From positions 1 to 29,372 of the forward strand of contig CAZHUG010000028.1 in the NCBI GenBank assembly GCA_964535405.1: a DNA stretch of 29,372 bases, written 5' to 3'. The stretch comes from Scatomorpha sp964535405. Lineage in GTDB: Bacteria; Bacillota; Clostridia; Oscillospirales; Oscillospiraceae. The notes beneath the pieces are model-generated. The model was not told where the DNA came from. It worked only from the letters and a program-made list of their open reading frames with translations, and searched no databases. A program made the position numbers and the translations under genes. Shown here piece after piece: positions 22,433 through 29,372 of the stretch; position 1 is the first letter of the stretch; the number at the start of each line of letters is the position of its first letter.

Positions 22433-22630
22433 CCGCAGCTGTAACAATTGCCGGTGCCGGGGCATATCATGATAGCAGTGTGTCATTCAATTGAACACTA
22501 GCGAGGGCTTAAAACCGCCACCGTTACGGCCCGCGGCTTTCCGACCAGCCGTGACGTCGAGGTGAGGTGTATTAAGTTCTATCTGCCGGATGGTCTCAAT
22601 CTATCCCGCGATGGTTAACCCCTTAAAAAT

Positions 22631-22662
22631 GCGGCAGGCACCTCTTAACCGGTGTCTGCCGC
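22631..22662 (-). terminator. Intrinsic terminator of the DUF255 gene
   Basis: Arms GCGGCAGGCACC and GGTGTCTGCCGC (one mismatch) enclose an 8-base loop. Leftward the tail reads ATTTTTAAG. It lies 11 bases past the stop of the leftward gene. The rest of 22433-22672 has no recognisable gene, only a short open stretch described in the findings. Confidence 0.8.
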
Positions 22663-22672
22663 CACTGTGGTT

Positions 22673-24604
22673 TTAAAGCTCGTTCACCGGAGGCAAACAG
22701 CTATTATTTTTGCACACATAGAATGTCGTCCTGTCATCTTTCAGCGGATATTCCGCAGTTGGAATCTCAAAAACGCTGACGACAGCGCTCTCCGGCAGCC
22801 TAAAAACTAAGCCTTGCAGATCTTTTTTATTCTTCAGCACAACAGTTATCTTCTCCGGCGGGTCCCTATAGTCCGAGAGCGCCGTCATGAACATGGCATA
22901 GCCTGCCGGATAGCGCTTCGCCTCGCCGGACATGAACGCGAGCTGCCGCTCAGCCAGCGCCGCATAGCTCTCGTCATACGTCAGGTAATAAAGGCGGACA
23001 AGCACATATGCCATCATTGAGTTTCCGCTCGGGATTGCACCGTCATAGCTCTCTTTGGGTCTTACTATAAGCTGCTCATTTTCCCGTCCATATAGAAAAA
23101 AGCCCGCAGCGTCCTCATCTGCAAAGTCTGAAACCGCCTTGTGGCAGAAGCTCTCGGCCTTCCGAAGATAGCTCTTATCCAAAGTCGCAGAATACAGGGA
23201 AATCAGCGCAAAGCTATAGAAGGCGTAGTCATCGAGAAAGCCCTTTTCGCTGCGTCTGCCGTCTCGGTAGCTCACATACAGGCAGCCGTCCTCAAAGAGC
23301 TCATCCTCGATAAACTGCTGAGCTTTTATCGCCGCCTCAAGGTACTCGGCATTCTCGCTTATCCGATAGAGCTGACACATCGCGGCTATCATCAGGCTGT
23401 TCCAAGAGCACAGGATTTTGTCGTCCAGATGCAGGCTCGTCCTGCTCCTGCGGTAGTCGTAAACAGCTGGCAGGCAGGCATTAAACCCATCGTTTACGCC
23501 CTTGTTTCTAAGAAGATTCGGGATGCTCCGCCCCTCAAAGTTTCCCTTTCGCGTGATGTCATAGTACTCATTGAAGGCCCGGCCGGTCTCCTCGCCGAGA
23601 ATGCTGATGATCTCCTGCGGCTCAAACACGTAATATTTGCCCTCAACACCGTCGCTGTCGGCATCTTGGGCGCTGTAAAAGCCGCCGTTTGGCGCGCGCA
23701 TCTCCCGGAGTATATAGCTTGCGGTTTTCTCGGCAACGTCACGATAGAAGCTCTCCCTCGTGACTGTATACGCCTTGCAGTAGGCAAGAACCAACAATGC
23801 GTTGTCGTATAGCATCTTCTCAAAATGCGGCGCGAGGTAATATCTGTCCGTGGAGTAGCGGCAAAAGCCGTAGCCGATGTGGTCGAAAATGCCGCCGCGA
23901 TATAGCTGCTGCAGGGTAGTTTCCGCCATCCTGAGCGACTTCTTGTCCCCGCACTTCTCATAATGTGTGAGCAAGAAAATGAGGTTGTGCGGTGTGGGAA
24001 ACTTCGGCGCATTGCCAAAGCCGCCAAACTGCTCGTCGAAGCTGTGTTTAAACAGCTCTGCCGCAGTCTCGACCAGCTCCTCATCGAGCTTTGCCGCAGC
24101 TGTCTTTTGCCCTGCGAGGGCCGCGACGACCTGATCGGCAGATTCGAGCAGCGCCCCTCTGTCAAACTGCCATTTTTCTCTGATTGTAGTCAGCAGCTCA
24201 CGCATGCCGATTGAGCCGCGGCGAGAGGTTTTCGGGAAATACGTCCCGGCAAAAAACGGCTTTTGCTCCGCTGTCATGAAAATGCTCGTGGGCCAGCCTC
24301 CGCTTCCGGTGAAGGCCATGCAGACCGACATATAGATGCTGTCGATATCCGGGCGCTCCTCCTTATCCACCTTGATCGAGACAAAGTGCTCGTTTAGAAT
24401 ATTTGCAAGCCCTTCATCCTCAAAACTCTCGTGTGCCATCACATGACACCAGTGGCAGGTGCTGTAGCCGATGCTCAGAAAAACTGGCTTGTCCTCTGCC
24501 TTGGCCTTTGCGAAGGCCTCGTCACACCAGGGATACCAGTCCACAGGATTCTCGGCATGCTGGATGAGATAAGGGCTGGATTGATCTTTTAGTCGATTGC
24601 TCAA
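22673..24604 (-). CDS. DUF255 thioredoxin-domain protein (YyaL/SSP411 family)
   Basis: A 643-residue protein of the widespread YyaL/spermatogenesis-associated-20 family. The hallmark N-terminus NRLKDQSSPYLIQHAENPVDWYPW is followed by a thioredoxin-like domain with the CHWCH motif (C50, C53) and the DKEERPDID and GGWPTSIFMTAEQKPFFAGTYFPK segments. The remainder (about 200-643) is an alpha/alpha toroid resembling glycosidase or N-acylglucosamine epimerase folds. Length is near the family norm (about 670). The start is TTG at 24604: it has a good AGAGGGTG site, and it yields the conserved N-terminus with no in-frame ATG nearer. The biochemical function of the family is not established; thiol redox or sugar-related activity has been proposed. 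It stands alone between two terminators. Confidence 0.93.
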   Translation of the reverse strand: MSNRLKDQSSPYLIQHAENPVDWYPWCDEAFAKAKAEDKPVFLSIGYSTCHWCHVMAHESFEDEGLANILNEHFVSIKVDKEERPDIDSIYMSVCMAFTGSGGWPTSIFMTAEQKPFFAGTYFPKTSRRGSIGMRELLTTIREKWQFDRGALLESADQVVAALAGQKTAAAKLDEELVETAAELFKHSFDEQFGGFGNAPKFPTPHNLIFLLTHYEKCGDKKSLRMAETTLQQLYRGGIFDHIGYGFCRYSTDRYYLAPHFEKMLYDNALLVLAYCKAYTVTRESFYRDVAEKTASYILREMRAPNGGFYSAQDADSDGVEGKYYVFEPQEIISILGEETGRAFNEYYDITRKGNFEGRSIPNLLRNKGVNDGFNACLPAVYDYRRSRTSLHLDDKILCSWNSLMIAAMCQLYRISENAEYLEAAIKAQQFIEDELFEDGCLYVSYRDGRRSEKGFLDDYAFYSFALISLYSATLDKSYLRKAESFCHKAVSDFADEDAAGFFLYGRENEQLIVRPKESYDGAIPSGNSMMAYVLVRLYYLTYDESYAALAERQLAFMSGEAKRYPAGYAMFMTALSDYRDPPEKITVVLKNKKDLQGLVFRLPESAVVSVFEIPTAEYPLKDDRTTFYVCKNNSCLPPVNEL

Positions 24605-24683
24605 TTGTGCACCCTCTCTTTCTGAACTTAGTTGAATATTGTCATCATCACTTAGTATGCAAAAATTTGCCGCGCTTATTTAT

Positions 24684-24718
24684 AAAAAGAGGAGAGACAG
24701 TATAATCTGTCGCTCCTC
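24684..24718 (-). terminator. Intrinsic terminator of tmcAL
   Basis: Leftward, GAGGAGCGACAG and CTGTCTCTCCTC form a 12-bp stem with one mismatch and a 6-base loop, followed by TTTTTATAAAT. It ends the tmcAL transcript 14 bases past its stop. Confidence 0.85.
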
Positions 24719-24731
24719 ACTAAAAACACCT

Positions 24732-25934
24732 CTATTTTTCGACCATTGCCGGGCCTGTGCGCCAATCACTGTTGCCGCGTCGCCCCTGTATCGCAGGGCA
24801 GCCCAAAACGTACAGATCGCGCGCGTATGCGCCCAGCTCGTACACTGCCAGAGCCTCTTTAGAGAGGCTCCTGACTGTCGCAGGCTTTGTTATAACAGGG
24901 ATTCTCGTCTTGTTCGATATATCGCGCAGCAGTTCCCGTCCCCTGCCGGTGGCGGCGAGCAATCTGGCATAGGGCGGCGTGCCCTCAGCCGCTCCGTCAG
25001 TTACGCGCAGGCAGGCGCACATGCACATTCTGCGGATTCTGGACAGCGCATAGCGCTTCGACTTGGACGCCGAGAGCACCCCGTCCCAGGTCGCCTCCTC
25101 GCGCACAGCGGCACGGATGCGGTTGCCCAGTCCCTCCGAGGCATCAGGCAGACGGTTAAACTCGCCGTCGAGCAGCATACGCAGACGCGACAGGAGCATA
25201 GGTTCGAGTGTGTCCATGAGTATTGGACCGCGGCCAAGCTCGTTCTCGCGTCGGAAAACCTCAACCGCAGCCTCCGGCATGTAGGGGCTAAACTCGTTTT
25301 TCTTGCCTATTCTTGCCCGAATTTCAGAGGCGGAACGGATATTCCCCTCTCCCTCGCCGTCGTGTGCGGCCCCCGTGCGCCGGACCGTCATCACGTCCAT
25401 CTCAATGCGCTGGTCATAAAGCGCCTTTATATATTCCACTGCCAAAATATTATTCGGACTCTCAAGCAGAGCCGCACCCTCGCCTATCATGCCGCCAAGC
25501 GCACGCTGGCGCGCCGCTGCAAAGGATATTCCCTCGCCCAGCTCCCTTTTTATCTCCATACCCAGAGACGGCTCAAGCAGCGCGCGGGCAAGCTCCTCCA
25601 GCGGCTCAATGCTCCCGCACTCACTGCCGAAGGACAGGCAGTCGATGACGCCGAGAGCCCCGAGCAGGCCGACTGAGCCTCGCGCAAAGCCCTCTGCCGA
25701 CGAGATCGCCCAGGGCAGCGGCAACTCGAAAACCAGGTCAACGCCGCATTTTGCTGCGGCCTCGGCTCTGGCAAATTTGGAATAGATTGCCGCCTCGCCC
25801 CGCTGCACGAAATCTCCCGACATGCAGCAGACAATGGCAGTATCCTCACCCAGGGCTCTGCGCGTGTGCTCTATCTGCAGCAAATGTCCGTTGTGGAATG
25901 GGTTATACTCAGCTATTATTCCTGCTGCCTTCAT
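24732..25934 (-). CDS. tmcAL: tRNA(Met) cytidine acetate ligase TmcAL (YlbM)
   Basis: A 400-residue nucleotidyltransferase-like protein. TmcAL in Bacillus uses acetate and ATP to acetylate C34 (ac4C) of elongator tRNA-Met. The start MKAAGIIAEYNPFHNGH carries the HxGH-type nucleotide motif (H14-N-G-H17). The SGDFVQRGEAAIYSKFARAEAA block and the FELPLPWAISSAEGFA stretch are typical. The full family length is present. The ATG at 25934 follows AAAGGACG; the frame is open to 25985 but the conserved N-terminus decides the start. It is divergent from acetate kinase, with overlapping promoters. Both use acetate (acetate kinase interconverts acetate and acetyl phosphate), so the pairing may be meaningful, and it recurs in Firmicutes as far as I recall. 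Confidence 0.93.
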   Translation of the reverse strand: MKAAGIIAEYNPFHNGHLLQIEHTRRALGEDTAIVCCMSGDFVQRGEAAIYSKFARAEAAAKCGVDLVFELPLPWAISSAEGFARGSVGLLGALGVIDCLSFGSECGSIEPLEELARALLEPSLGMEIKRELGEGISFAAARQRALGGMIGEGAALLESPNNILAVEYIKALYDQRIEMDVMTVRRTGAAHDGEGEGNIRSASEIRARIGKKNEFSPYMPEAAVEVFRRENELGRGPILMDTLEPMLLSRLRMLLDGEFNRLPDASEGLGNRIRAAVREEATWDGVLSASKSKRYALSRIRRMCMCACLRVTDGAAEGTPPYARLLAATGRGRELLRDISNKTRIPVITKPATVRSLSKEALAVYELGAYARDLYVLGCPAIQGRRGNSDWRTGPAMVEK

Positions 25935-25958
25935 ATAATCGTCCTTTCTTCGTGAAAA

Positions 25959-25987
25959 ATCATATTCTCTCTTGCCTTTTCTCACAA
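25959..25987 (-). promoter_or_regulatory. Promoter of tmcAL
   Basis: Leftward, TTGTGA (25987-25982) and TATGAT (25964-25959) are spaced by 17 bases. It overlaps the divergent ackA promoter by 16 bases, so the two should compete. Confidence 0.6.
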
Positions 25988-26000
25988 TTGCGGATAAAAT
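25972..26000 (+). promoter_or_regulatory. Promoter of ackA
   Basis: TTGCCT (25972-25977) and TAAAAT (25995-26000) are spaced by 17 bases; initiation would be near 26007, giving a leader of about 58 bases. Confidence 0.55.
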
Positions 26001-26064
26001 GTTCCTTTAGATGTACTTATATTACATTCCTCAATAACATTTTACAATAGGAAGGACACGGAAA

Positions 26065-27270
26065 ATGAAAGTTTTAGTCATCAACGCTGGCAGCTCATCA
26101 CTCAAGTATCAGTTAATCGATATGGAGACCAAGACCCTCCTGGCCAAGGGGCTGGCAGATAGAATTGGTGTCGATGGACATCTCAAGCACAGCCCTCTTG
26201 TCGGCGGCAAGCCGGTATATAACGAAGATCTCTCCTTTCCCAGCCACGCCGAGGCCATTTCCCATGTTATCGAAAAGCTGACCAGCGCTGAGTACGGCGT
26301 TGTCTCAAGCATGAATGAAATTGACGCTGTCGGTCACCGCGTTGTCCATGGCGGCGAGAAGTTTGCATCCTCCGTCCTCATCACAGACGAGGTCATGAAG
26401 GCACTTGAGGACTGCACACCCTTTGCTCCTCTGCATAACCCCGCCAACATCACCGGCATCAACGCCTGCCGCAAGGTCATGGGCAAGGATGTTCCTATGG
26501 TCGGCGTGTTTGACACCGCGTTCCATCAGACCATGCCAGCTAAGGCTTTCAGCTATGCCATTCCCTATAACTACTATACCGAGGACGGCATCCGCCGCTA
26601 TGGCTTCCACGGCACCAGCCACCGCTATGTCTCAGAGCGTGCAGCCGAGATGCTGGGCCGCCCAATAGAGGAGCTCAAGCTCATCTCCTGCCACATGGGC
26701 AACGGTTCCTCCATCTGCGCAATCGAGGGCGGCAAGAGCATCGACACCTCCATGGGCTTCACGCCCCTGGTCGGTCTGCCGATGGGCACCCGCTGCGGAG
26801 ATCTTGACCCGGGCATCATGCAGTTTCTCATGAACAAATACGGCTACAGCATTGATGACATGCTGAGCATTCTCAACAAAAAGTCCGGTGTCCTCGGCAT
26901 CTCCGGCGTATCCAGCGACTTCCGCGACATTGAAAAAGCCGCGGACGAGGGCAACGAGCGCGCCCGTCTCGCACTTTCCGTGTTTGATTACTCCGTCGCC
27001 AAGGTCGTCGGCAGCTATGCTGCAGCCATGAACGGCGTTGACGCCATCATATTCACCGCCGGTGTGGGCGAAAATGGCTCCGGCACCCGTGCCGGCATAG
27101 CAGAGTATCTCGGCTACCTCGGCTGCTCGCTTGACGCGGACGCCAACGCTAAACGCGGCGAGGATATCGTAATTTCTACCGCAGACTCCAAGGTCAAACT
27201 GCTCGTGATCCCCACCAACGAGGAGCTCGTAATTGCGCTTGATACCGCCCAGATCGTCTCTATAAAGTAA
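26065..27270 (+). CDS. ackA: Acetate kinase
   Basis: A 401-residue acetate kinase (acetate + ATP to acetyl phosphate + ADP), which runs in the ATP-forming direction during fermentation. Family signatures are intact: VLVINAGSSSLKYQL at the N-terminus, GHRVVHGGEKF, the substrate segment GVFDTAFHQTMP, GFHGTSHRYVS, HMGNGSSICAIEGGKSIDTSMGF, and the FTAGVGENG nucleotide motif. The length is standard. The ATG at 26065 follows GGAAGGACACGGAAA. It is a single-gene transcript closed by a strong terminator; no pta gene adjoins it here. Nothing unusual in the catalytic residues. Confidence 0.98.
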   Translation: MKVLVINAGSSSLKYQLIDMETKTLLAKGLADRIGVDGHLKHSPLVGGKPVYNEDLSFPSHAEAISHVIEKLTSAEYGVVSSMNEIDAVGHRVVHGGEKFASSVLITDEVMKALEDCTPFAPLHNPANITGINACRKVMGKDVPMVGVFDTAFHQTMPAKAFSYAIPYNYYTEDGIRRYGFHGTSHRYVSERAAEMLGRPIEELKLISCHMGNGSSICAIEGGKSIDTSMGFTPLVGLPMGTRCGDLDPGIMQFLMNKYGYSIDDMLSILNKKSGVLGISGVSSDFRDIEKAADEGNERARLALSVFDYSVAKVVGSYAAAMNGVDAIIFTAGVGENGSGTRAGIAEYLGYLGCSLDADANAKRGEDIVISTADSKVKLLVIPTNEELVIALDTAQIVSIK

Positions 27271-27291
27271 TTTTGTTTTACAGATATTCAC

Positions 27292-27327
27292 AGATATCCC
27301 CCGGAGCTGACGCTCCGGGGGATATCT
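27292..27327 (+). terminator. Intrinsic terminator of ackA
   Basis: A 16-bp perfect stem (AGATATCCCCCGGAGC) with a four-base loop TGAC, then TATTTTATATTT. It is 21 bases past the ackA stop. Confidence 0.9.
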
Positions 27328-27403
27328 TATTTTATATTTACTTTTGGACTATAAAGCGCTCAGTCGCACACATTATTATCAATATAATACCGAGATATTG
27401 TTG

Positions 27404-27432
27404 TTGACATGCTGTTTTGGGCGTGGTATCAT
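27404..27432 (+). promoter_or_regulatory. Promoter of the rplU-rpmA operon
   Basis: TTGACA (27404-27409), a 17-base spacer and TATCAT (27427-27432). Initiation near 27439 leaves a leader of about 80 bases before rplU. Nothing else is visible in 27328-27403. Confidence 0.8.
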
Positions 27433-27438
27433 ATTAAA

Positions 27439-27505
27439 GCCGCGTCGAAAGGGCTCAAAAAAGTGGGTTCGCCCCGCCCTGAGAGCGAGTCTCTGACAGA
27501 GAGGA
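27439..27505 (+). promoter_or_regulatory. Probable L21 leader (ribosomal-protein autoregulatory mRNA structure)
   Basis: The leader can fold a GGG-TTCG-CCC hairpin (near 27466-27475) closed by AGGGC/GCCCT. It also holds competing AGAG/CTCT pairings downstream (GAGAGC, GTCTCT, CAGAGAGG) that would involve the ribosome-site region. Firmicute rplU mRNAs often carry an L21 leader in this place. I recognise the position and structure type, not a specific sequence match. Confidence 0.5.
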
Positions 27506-27517
27506 ATGAAAAGAAGA

Positions 27518-27829
27518 ATGAAGCATGCAATCATCGTGACCGGCGGTAAGCAGTACCGCGTTGCCGAGGGTGATGTTATCTACATCGAGAAGCTCGAGGC
27601 CGAGGCTGGCTCCACCGTCAAGTTTGATCACGTTCTCGCCGTTATCGACGAGGAAAACACCGTTTTCGGTGCTCCTGTTGTCGAGGGTGCAGTCGTTACC
27701 GCCAACGTCGTTAAGAGCGGCCGCGGTAAGAAAATTCGCGTTTATAAGATGAAGCCGAAAAAGGGCTATCAGCGTACTCAGGGCCACAGACAGCCCTATA
27801 CAAAGGTCCAGATAGAGACCATAGCTTAA
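27518..27829 (+). CDS. rplU: 50S ribosomal protein L21
   Basis: A 103-residue L21, which binds 23S rRNA domain I/II with L20. The N-terminus MKHAIIVTGGKQYRVAEGD and C-terminus KMKPKKGYQRTQGHRQPYTKVQIETI are typical. The ATG at 27518 gives the family N-terminus. An in-frame ATG at 27506 is possible but sits directly against the GAGAGG ribosome site; relative to 27518 that site is about 13 bases away, so the start is slightly uncertain. First gene of the operon; L27 follows after 36 bases. Confidence 0.96.
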   Translation: MKHAIIVTGGKQYRVAEGDVIYIEKLEAEAGSTVKFDHVLAVIDEENTVFGAPVVEGAVVTANVVKSGRGKKIRVYKMKPKKGYQRTQGHRQPYTKVQIETIA

Positions 27830-27865
27830 GAAGTTCCGCACAATGACATTGGAGGTGTAACACAC

Positions 27866-28126
27866 ATGGCACATAAAAAAGGAGTTGGCTCTACTCGTAA
27901 CGGTCGCGATAGCGAGTCCAAGCGTCTAGGCGCCAAGAGAGCCGACGGGCAGTTCGTTCTGGCCGGCAACATCCTCGTCAGACAGCGCGGAACCAAAATC
28001 CACCCTGGCAACAATGTGGGCAAGGGTAAGGACGACACTCTGTTTTCCCTCGTGGACGGCACAGTGAGGTTCGAGCGTAAGGGCAAGGATCGTAAGCAGG
28101 TTTCAGTTTACGAGCTTAACCAGTAA
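27866..28126 (+). CDS. rpmA: 50S ribosomal protein L27 (no N-terminal extension)
   Basis: An 86-residue L27, whose N-terminal tail reaches the peptidyl-transferase centre. It begins MAHKKGVGSTRNGRDSESK. Many Firmicutes start L27 with a short extension ending FFA that the protease Prp removes; here the protein starts at the mature form. The gap between rplU and rpmA (36 bases) leaves no room for the prp (ysxB) gene normally found there. The ATG follows GGAGGTG with an eight-base spacer. A terminator follows at 28136. Confidence 0.97.
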   Translation: MAHKKGVGSTRNGRDSESKRLGAKRADGQFVLAGNILVRQRGTKIHPGNNVGKGKDDTLFSLVDGTVRFERKGKDRKQVSVYELNQ

Positions 28127-28135
28127 GGAAATAGC

Positions 28136-28171
28136 GACGGGCGCTTTTTTATCGCGCCCGCCGTTTTTTTT
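28136..28171 (+). terminator. Intrinsic terminator after rpmA
   Basis: CGGGCGC (28138-28144) pairs with GCGCCCG (28154-28160) around a U-rich loop, and a run of eight T follows at 28164-28171. It may only partly separate rpmA from obg, which starts 33 bases later without an obvious promoter. Confidence 0.85.
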
Positions 28172-28204
28172 GGACATAATGGTAATAATAGATTAGGTGG
28201 TAAT

Positions 28205-29372
28205 ATGGCTTCAGCTTTTGTTGATAAAGTAACTATATCTGTCCGTTCCGGTAACGGAGGGAACGGCGCAGTGTCCTTTCACCGCGAAAAATACGTGGCA
28301 GCCGGCGGTCCGGACGGTGGCGACGGCGGACGCGGTGGGGATATAATTTTCTCCGTGGATAATCACATGTCCACACTCATGGATTTCCGCTACAAGCGCA
28401 AATTTGTCGCCGAAAACGGCGTGGGCGGCCAGGGTAAGCGTTGCTCCGGCAAGGACGGAAAGAATATCGTGCTGCGCGTGCCTCAGGGCACGCTTCTTCG
28501 CGATTCCGACACCGGCGCCATCATGCACGACATGTCTTCCGGTGAGGACTACGTCGCCTGCAGAGGCGGGCGCGGCGGCTGGGGTAACAAGCATTTTGCA
28601 ACCCCGACACGTCAGGTTCCGCGTTTCGCGAAGCCCGGGCTGCCCGGTGAGACTCACAGCATAACCCTTGAGCTCAAGCTGCTGGCTGATGTGGGTCTGG
28701 TCGGTTTCCCGAACGTGGGCAAGTCCACGCTGCTATCCGTAGTTTCCAAGGCGCATCCTAAAATTGCAAACTACCACTTCACAACACTGTTTCCGAACCT
28801 CGGCGTTGTCTATGTGGATGACGGTGTATCCTTTGTTCTGGCAGATATCCCGGGCATAATCGAGGGCGCAAGTGAGGGCGCCGGCCTCGGTCACGACTTT
28901 CTGCGGCACATCGACCGTTGCCGCCTGCTCATCCATCTTGTGGATGTTTCCGGTAGTGAGGGCCGCGATCCGATAGAGGATTTCGACACGATTAACGCGG
29001 AGCTTGAGCAGTATAACCCGGAACTCGCCACAAGGCCTCAGCTCGTCGCCGCAAACAAGTGCGACCTTTTGGGTGAGGACCGCGAGGGTCTGGAGCGTCT
29101 GCGTGAGCACGTAACCGCCAAGGGCTACGATTTTTTTGAGCTGTCCGCCGCGTCCACCATGGGCTCTCGCGAGATCATGAAGGCTGCCGCCGGCAAGCTT
29201 GCACACCTGCCGCCTGTCATGGTCTACGAACCTGACTACGTCCGTCCGGAGCCCGAGCTCGGCTCGGCAGAGGATGTGACCATCGTCAACGAGGATGATC
29301 ACTGGTATATCGAGGGCAAGTGGCTCACAAGGCTCGTTGCCTCGGTAAACTTCAGTGATTATGAAAGCCGTA
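28205..29372 (+). CDS. obg: GTPase Obg (C-terminus beyond the window)
   Basis: The first 389 residues of Obg/CgtA, a ribosome-associated GTPase in 50S maturation and stress control. The glycine-rich Obg fold spans 1-158 (GNGGNGAVSF, GGPDGGDGGRGGD, GGRGGWGNKHF). The G domain has G1 GFPNVGKST (167-175), switch TTLFPNLG, G3 DIPG (214-217) and G4 NKCD (284-287). The C-terminal OCT domain begins near 345 (PDYVRPEPE) and is cut at the right edge. The ATG at 28205 follows AGGTGGTAAT. The L21-L27-Obg order is a classic bacterial cluster. Confidence 0.97.
   Translation, partial: MASAFVDKVTISVRSGNGGNGAVSFHREKYVAAGGPDGGDGGRGGDIIFSVDNHMSTLMDFRYKRKFVAENGVGGQGKRCSGKDGKNIVLRVPQGTLLRDSDTGAIMHDMSSGEDYVACRGGRGGWGNKHFATPTRQVPRFAKPGLPGETHSITLELKLLADVGLVGFPNVGKSTLLSVVSKAHPKIANYHFTTLFPNLGVVYVDDGVSFVLADIPGIIEGASEGAGLGHDFLRHIDRCRLLIHLVDVSGSEGRDPIEDFDTINAELEQYNPELATRPQLVAANKCDLLGEDREGLERLREHVTAKGYDFFELSAASTMGSREIMKAAAGKLAHLPPVMVYEPDYVRPEPELGSAEDVTIVNEDDHWYIEGKWLTRLVASVNFSDYESR

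Noticed and set aside
1..29372. CRISPR arrays, tRNA/rRNA genes, insertion sequences, phage or integrase genes
   Set aside because: Looked for spaced direct repeats, cloverleaf-like segments and transposase or integrase motifs; none seen.

Overview
The window looks like chromosomal DNA of an anaerobic Clostridia-type Firmicute, possibly an Oscillospirales-like gut lineage. That is an inference from the gene families: a linked L21-L27-Obg block, TmcAL (YlbM) divergent from acetate kinase, AMP-ligase/CaiB-type acyl-CoA enzymes, an AcoR-like activator beside rpoN, strong AGGAGG-type ribosome sites and moderate GC. I see no tRNA, rRNA, CRISPR array, insertion sequence or phage gene.

Region 1 (1-14000) is the distinctive part: an apparently self-contained sigma-54 regulon for an acyl-CoA pathway. 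A leftward operon encodes a CaiA-like acyl-CoA dehydrogenase, an alpha-methylacyl-CoA-racemase-like enzyme, a CaiB-like CoA-transferase, an SLC13/DASS-type permease, an acyl-CoA ligase and the start of an unknown gene. A second SLC13-like permease is divergent. Next come an AcoR-like enhancer-binding protein, rpoN itself, and a FixAB-type electron transfer flavoprotein pair. Three matches to the sigma-54 -24/-12 consensus lie exactly where needed: in front of the dehydrogenase operon, the second permease and etfBA. A shared AT-rich motif lies upstream of them and may be the activator site. The enzymes suggest uptake of a carboxylate, CoA activation and CoA recycling, epimerisation at C2, and FAD/ETF-linked enoyl-CoA reduction or acyl-CoA oxidation. 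The core resembles the enterobacterial cai/fix carnitine system. It has no BCCT carnitine carrier, has DASS-type carriers instead, and adds a racemase, so the substrate is probably different and is unknown.

Region 2 (14000-19800) holds a lipoprotein, a DEAD-box RNA helicase with a DbpA-type RNA-binding tail and a terminator-like hairpin in its leader, and a MarR-regulated operon. That operon encodes an unusual single-chain AMP-ligase / acyl carrier / PlsC-acyltransferase fusion, probably for acyl recycling into phospholipid.

Region 3 (19800-24700) holds an ArsC/Spx-family thiol protein, a flavodoxin-fold protein with a cysteine cluster, a PaaG-like enoyl-CoA isomerase, an Amidase_6-type protein and a large DUF255/YyaL protein.

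Region 4 (24700-29372) is housekeeping: tmcAL, ackA, rplU with a probable leader, rpmA (L27 without the N-terminal extension usual in Firmicutes, and no prp between the two ribosomal genes) and obg, which runs off the right edge.
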